Of a stretch of 64,000 nt of DNA, positions 61,936 through 64,000 are shown piece after piece. Made by a program: the position numbers and the translations under genes. Below the pieces are notes generated by a model, which worked only from the letters and a program-made list of their open reading frames with translations, ran no database searches and was not told the origin of the DNA. The DNA is from Sphingomonas_Q fennica_A (lineage in GTDB: Bacteria; Pseudomonadota; Alphaproteobacteria; Sphingomonadales; Sphingomonadaceae): assembly GCA_036946415.1 (NCBI GenBank), contig JAQIJD010000004.1, positions 202,307-266,306 on the forward strand, written 5' to 3'. The stretch's first letter is position 1. The number at the start of each line of letters is the position of its first letter.

Positions 61936-64000
61936 ATGCAGATATGGCGTGGGCTGGCCAAAACCGCGGCCCTGACAGGAACCGCGGCGGCGCTGATCGC
62001 GGCGACCGTCCCCGGTGCGCGCGGGCCCGGCTGGGTGGACGATGCCCGCATCGCGACGGCCGATGCCGATCACGACAATTGGCTGGGCTACGGCCGGACG
62101 TGGGACGAGCAGCGCTACAGCCCGCTCGACCAGATCAACGCCGGCGACGTGAACCGCCTGCGCCTCGCCTGGGCGGCGGATTTGGATACGATCCGCGGGC
62201 AGGAAGCGACGCCGATCGTCGTCGACGGCGTGCTCTACACCTCCACCGCCTGGTCCAAGGTGATGGGCCTATGATGCCGCCACCGGCGCCAAGCTGTGGA
62301 GCTTCGACCCCGAGAACGATGGCTCCAAAGGCGTCCACGCCTGCTGTGACGTCGTCAACCGCGGTGTGGCGGTGTGGAAGGGCAAGGTCTTCGTCGGCAC
62401 GATCGACGGGCGGCTGATCGCGCTCGACGCGGCCACCGGCAAGCCGGTGTGGAGCGTCGTCACCGTCGACCAGAAGCTGCCCTATACGATCACCGGTGCG
62501 CCGCGCGTGTTCAAGGACAAGGTCGTCATCGGCAATTCGGGGGCGGAACTGGGCGTGCGCGGCTACGTCACCGCCTATGATACCGCCACCGGCAAGCTCG
62601 TCTGGCGCTTCTACACCGTGCCCGGCGACCCGGCGAAGGGGCCGGACGGCGCCGCCTCCGACGAGATCCTTGCCCGGCTCGGCAAGCCGACCTGGGACGG
62701 CGACTATTGGAAGCTGGGCGGCGGCGGCACGGTGTGGGATTCGATCGTCTACGATCGCGAGCTGGATCAGCTGCTGATCGGCGTCGGCAACGGATCGCCT
62801 TGGAACCACCGCGCCCGCTCGGCTGGCAAGGGCGACAATCTGTTCCTCTCGTCGATCGTCGCGCTCGATCCCGATACCGGCAAATATAAGTGGCATTATC
62901 AGGAGACGCCGGCCGAGACCTGGGATTTCACCGCCACCCAGCAGATGACGCTGGCCACGCTCACGATCGACGGCCGCCCCCGCAAGGTGGTGATGCAGGC
63001 GCCCAAGAACGGCTTCTTCTTCGTCGTCGATCGCACCACCGGCAAATATATCTCGGCCAAGGCCTATGCGCCGGTCAATTGGGCGACGGGCTATACAGCG
63101 GACGGCAAGCCGATCGAGGTGCCGGCCGCGCGCTATGCCGGCAAGCCCTATACGGTCTACCCGTCCGGCATCGGCGCGCACGCCTGGATGCCGATGAGCT
63201 ACAATCCCAAGACCGGCCTCGTCTACATCCCCGAGATGGAGGTGCCGCTCACCTACAAGGATGCGGTGAATGCCCCGATCCGGCCGGGGCGGTGGAACAC
63301 CGCGGTCGATTTCACGCATCCCGATGCGGCGCAGGCCAAGGACCCGAACCTGAAGCGCGCCAATACCGGCGCGCTGATCGCCTGGGATCCGGTGCGGCAG
63401 AAGGAAGCGTGGCGCCACCAGTACGACTGGGCGTGGAACGGCGGCACGCTGACCACCGCCGGCAACCTCGTCTTCCAGGGCGATGCGCACGGCTTCTTCC
63501 GCGCCTTCGCGGCCGATACGGGGCGCGAACTCTGGTCCTATCAGGCGCGGCGCGGGGTGATGGCGGGGCCGATCACCTACCGTGTGGACGGCGTGCAATA
63601 TGTCGCCGTGCTGGCGGGCTATGGCGGATCGATGGGGATGGCGACCAAGGCGCCCTTCCTGCGCTATCCGCAGCCCAACGGCCGACTGCTGGTGTTCAGG
63701 CTGGACGGCAAGGGCAGCCTGCCCGCGGAGGCGCCGCAGCCGCAGAACCCGCCGGTCGAGGTCGCCGATCGCTTCACCGATGCGCAGCGCGCCGAAGGGG
63801 CCAAATGGTACGGCGCCTATTGCAACATCTGCCACAACGGGCCGGTCAATCCCGATCTGATGCGCTCGCCCGTCGCCACCGACAAGGCGGCGTGGCGGGC
63901 GGTGCTGATCGACGGGGCGCTGGCCGGCAACGGCATGGCGAGCTTCGCCGAACAGCTGACGCCCGATCAGGCGGAAAGCATCCGCGCCTATGTCGCGTCG
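61936..64000 (+). CDS. PQQ-dependent alcohol dehydrogenase with cytochrome c domain, frameshift, runs off the end
   Basis: Periplasmic quinohemoprotein, over 685 residues visible. Signal segment LAKTAALTGTAAALIAAT, NWLGYGRTWDEQRYSPLDQI, the disulfide in HACCDVVNRG, GNGSPWNH, WDFTATQQM, WAWNGGTLTTAG and haem site CNICHNG near the end. The frame breaks at GGG 62265-62267; removing one G restores WSKVMAYDAATGAKLW. It is similar to the enzyme at 22962-25068. It diverges from a MarR regulator gene. Its substrate is an alcohol, not further defined. The 3' end is outside the window. Confidence 0.84.

Overview
The window is GC-rich chromosomal DNA from an alphaproteobacterium, most likely a sphingomonad (Sphingomonas, Rhizorhabdus or Sphingobium type). 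The main evidence is a serine palmitoyltransferase gene with its dedicated acyl carrier protein (sphingolipid synthesis), a GcrA cell-cycle regulator, several TonB-dependent receptors of the sphingomonad catabolic type, and a lignostilbene-type dioxygenase. I saw no tRNA, rRNA, CRISPR array, insertion sequence or phage gene. Layout: 1-8.3 kb is housekeeping. It holds a partial glycosyltransferase and a VanZ-like protein, argF-argD (arginine synthesis), an ABC-2 permease, gcrA, a PhyH-type dioxygenase and parE. From 8.4 to 30.3 kb there is a large aromatic catabolic cluster with several divergent transcription units. One is a tightly overlapping operon (aldehyde dehydrogenase, VAO/PCMH flavoprotein, cytochrome c, small Tat protein, GMC oxidoreductase). 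The others carry a MarR regulator, a second flavoprotein with cytochrome c, two short-chain dehydrogenases with an MFS pump, a lignostilbene-type dioxygenase with a SnoaL-like and an NmrA-like protein, a TonB receptor with a PQQ quinohemoprotein dehydrogenase, an aromatic-acid MFS transporter with a cupin and a SnoaL-like protein, and a further SnoaL-like protein that may be a lyase. A TAAC-N4-GTTA motif, perfect or degenerate, lies in the control regions of five of these units and suggests one regulon under the local MarR protein. A plausible pathway is uptake and oxidation of 4-hydroxyphenyl dimers (lignin-type stilbenes or diarylpropanes), cleavage to benzaldehydes, and oxidation to acids. 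From 30.3 to 38.4 kb there are repeats with a relic tandem duplication, a HerA-like ATPase, a stress group (msrB, PfpI-type, YagU-type, ohr with divergent ohrR), a gamma-carbonic anhydrase, and a MarR-TonB receptor pair. From 38.4 to 53.3 kb: glnD, a ligase-associated exonuclease and DEXH helicase without their usual ligase in view, a DUF2490 protein, a MarR regulator, sodC, a DUF3237 protein, nrdB and nrdA, and glpX. From 53.3 to 64 kb: a hybrid histidine kinase, the sphingolipid genes spt, acp and a ceramide-reductase-like gene, proB, an AraC regulator divergent from pobA (4-hydroxybenzoate 3-hydroxylase), a MarR regulator, and a second PQQ alcohol dehydrogenase that runs off the right end. 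Ten single-base frame breaks fall in seven otherwise well conserved genes, many at homopolymers, and seven of the ten lie in the last 5.3 kb. They look more like sequencing or assembly indels than decay, so these genes are annotated as single loci.
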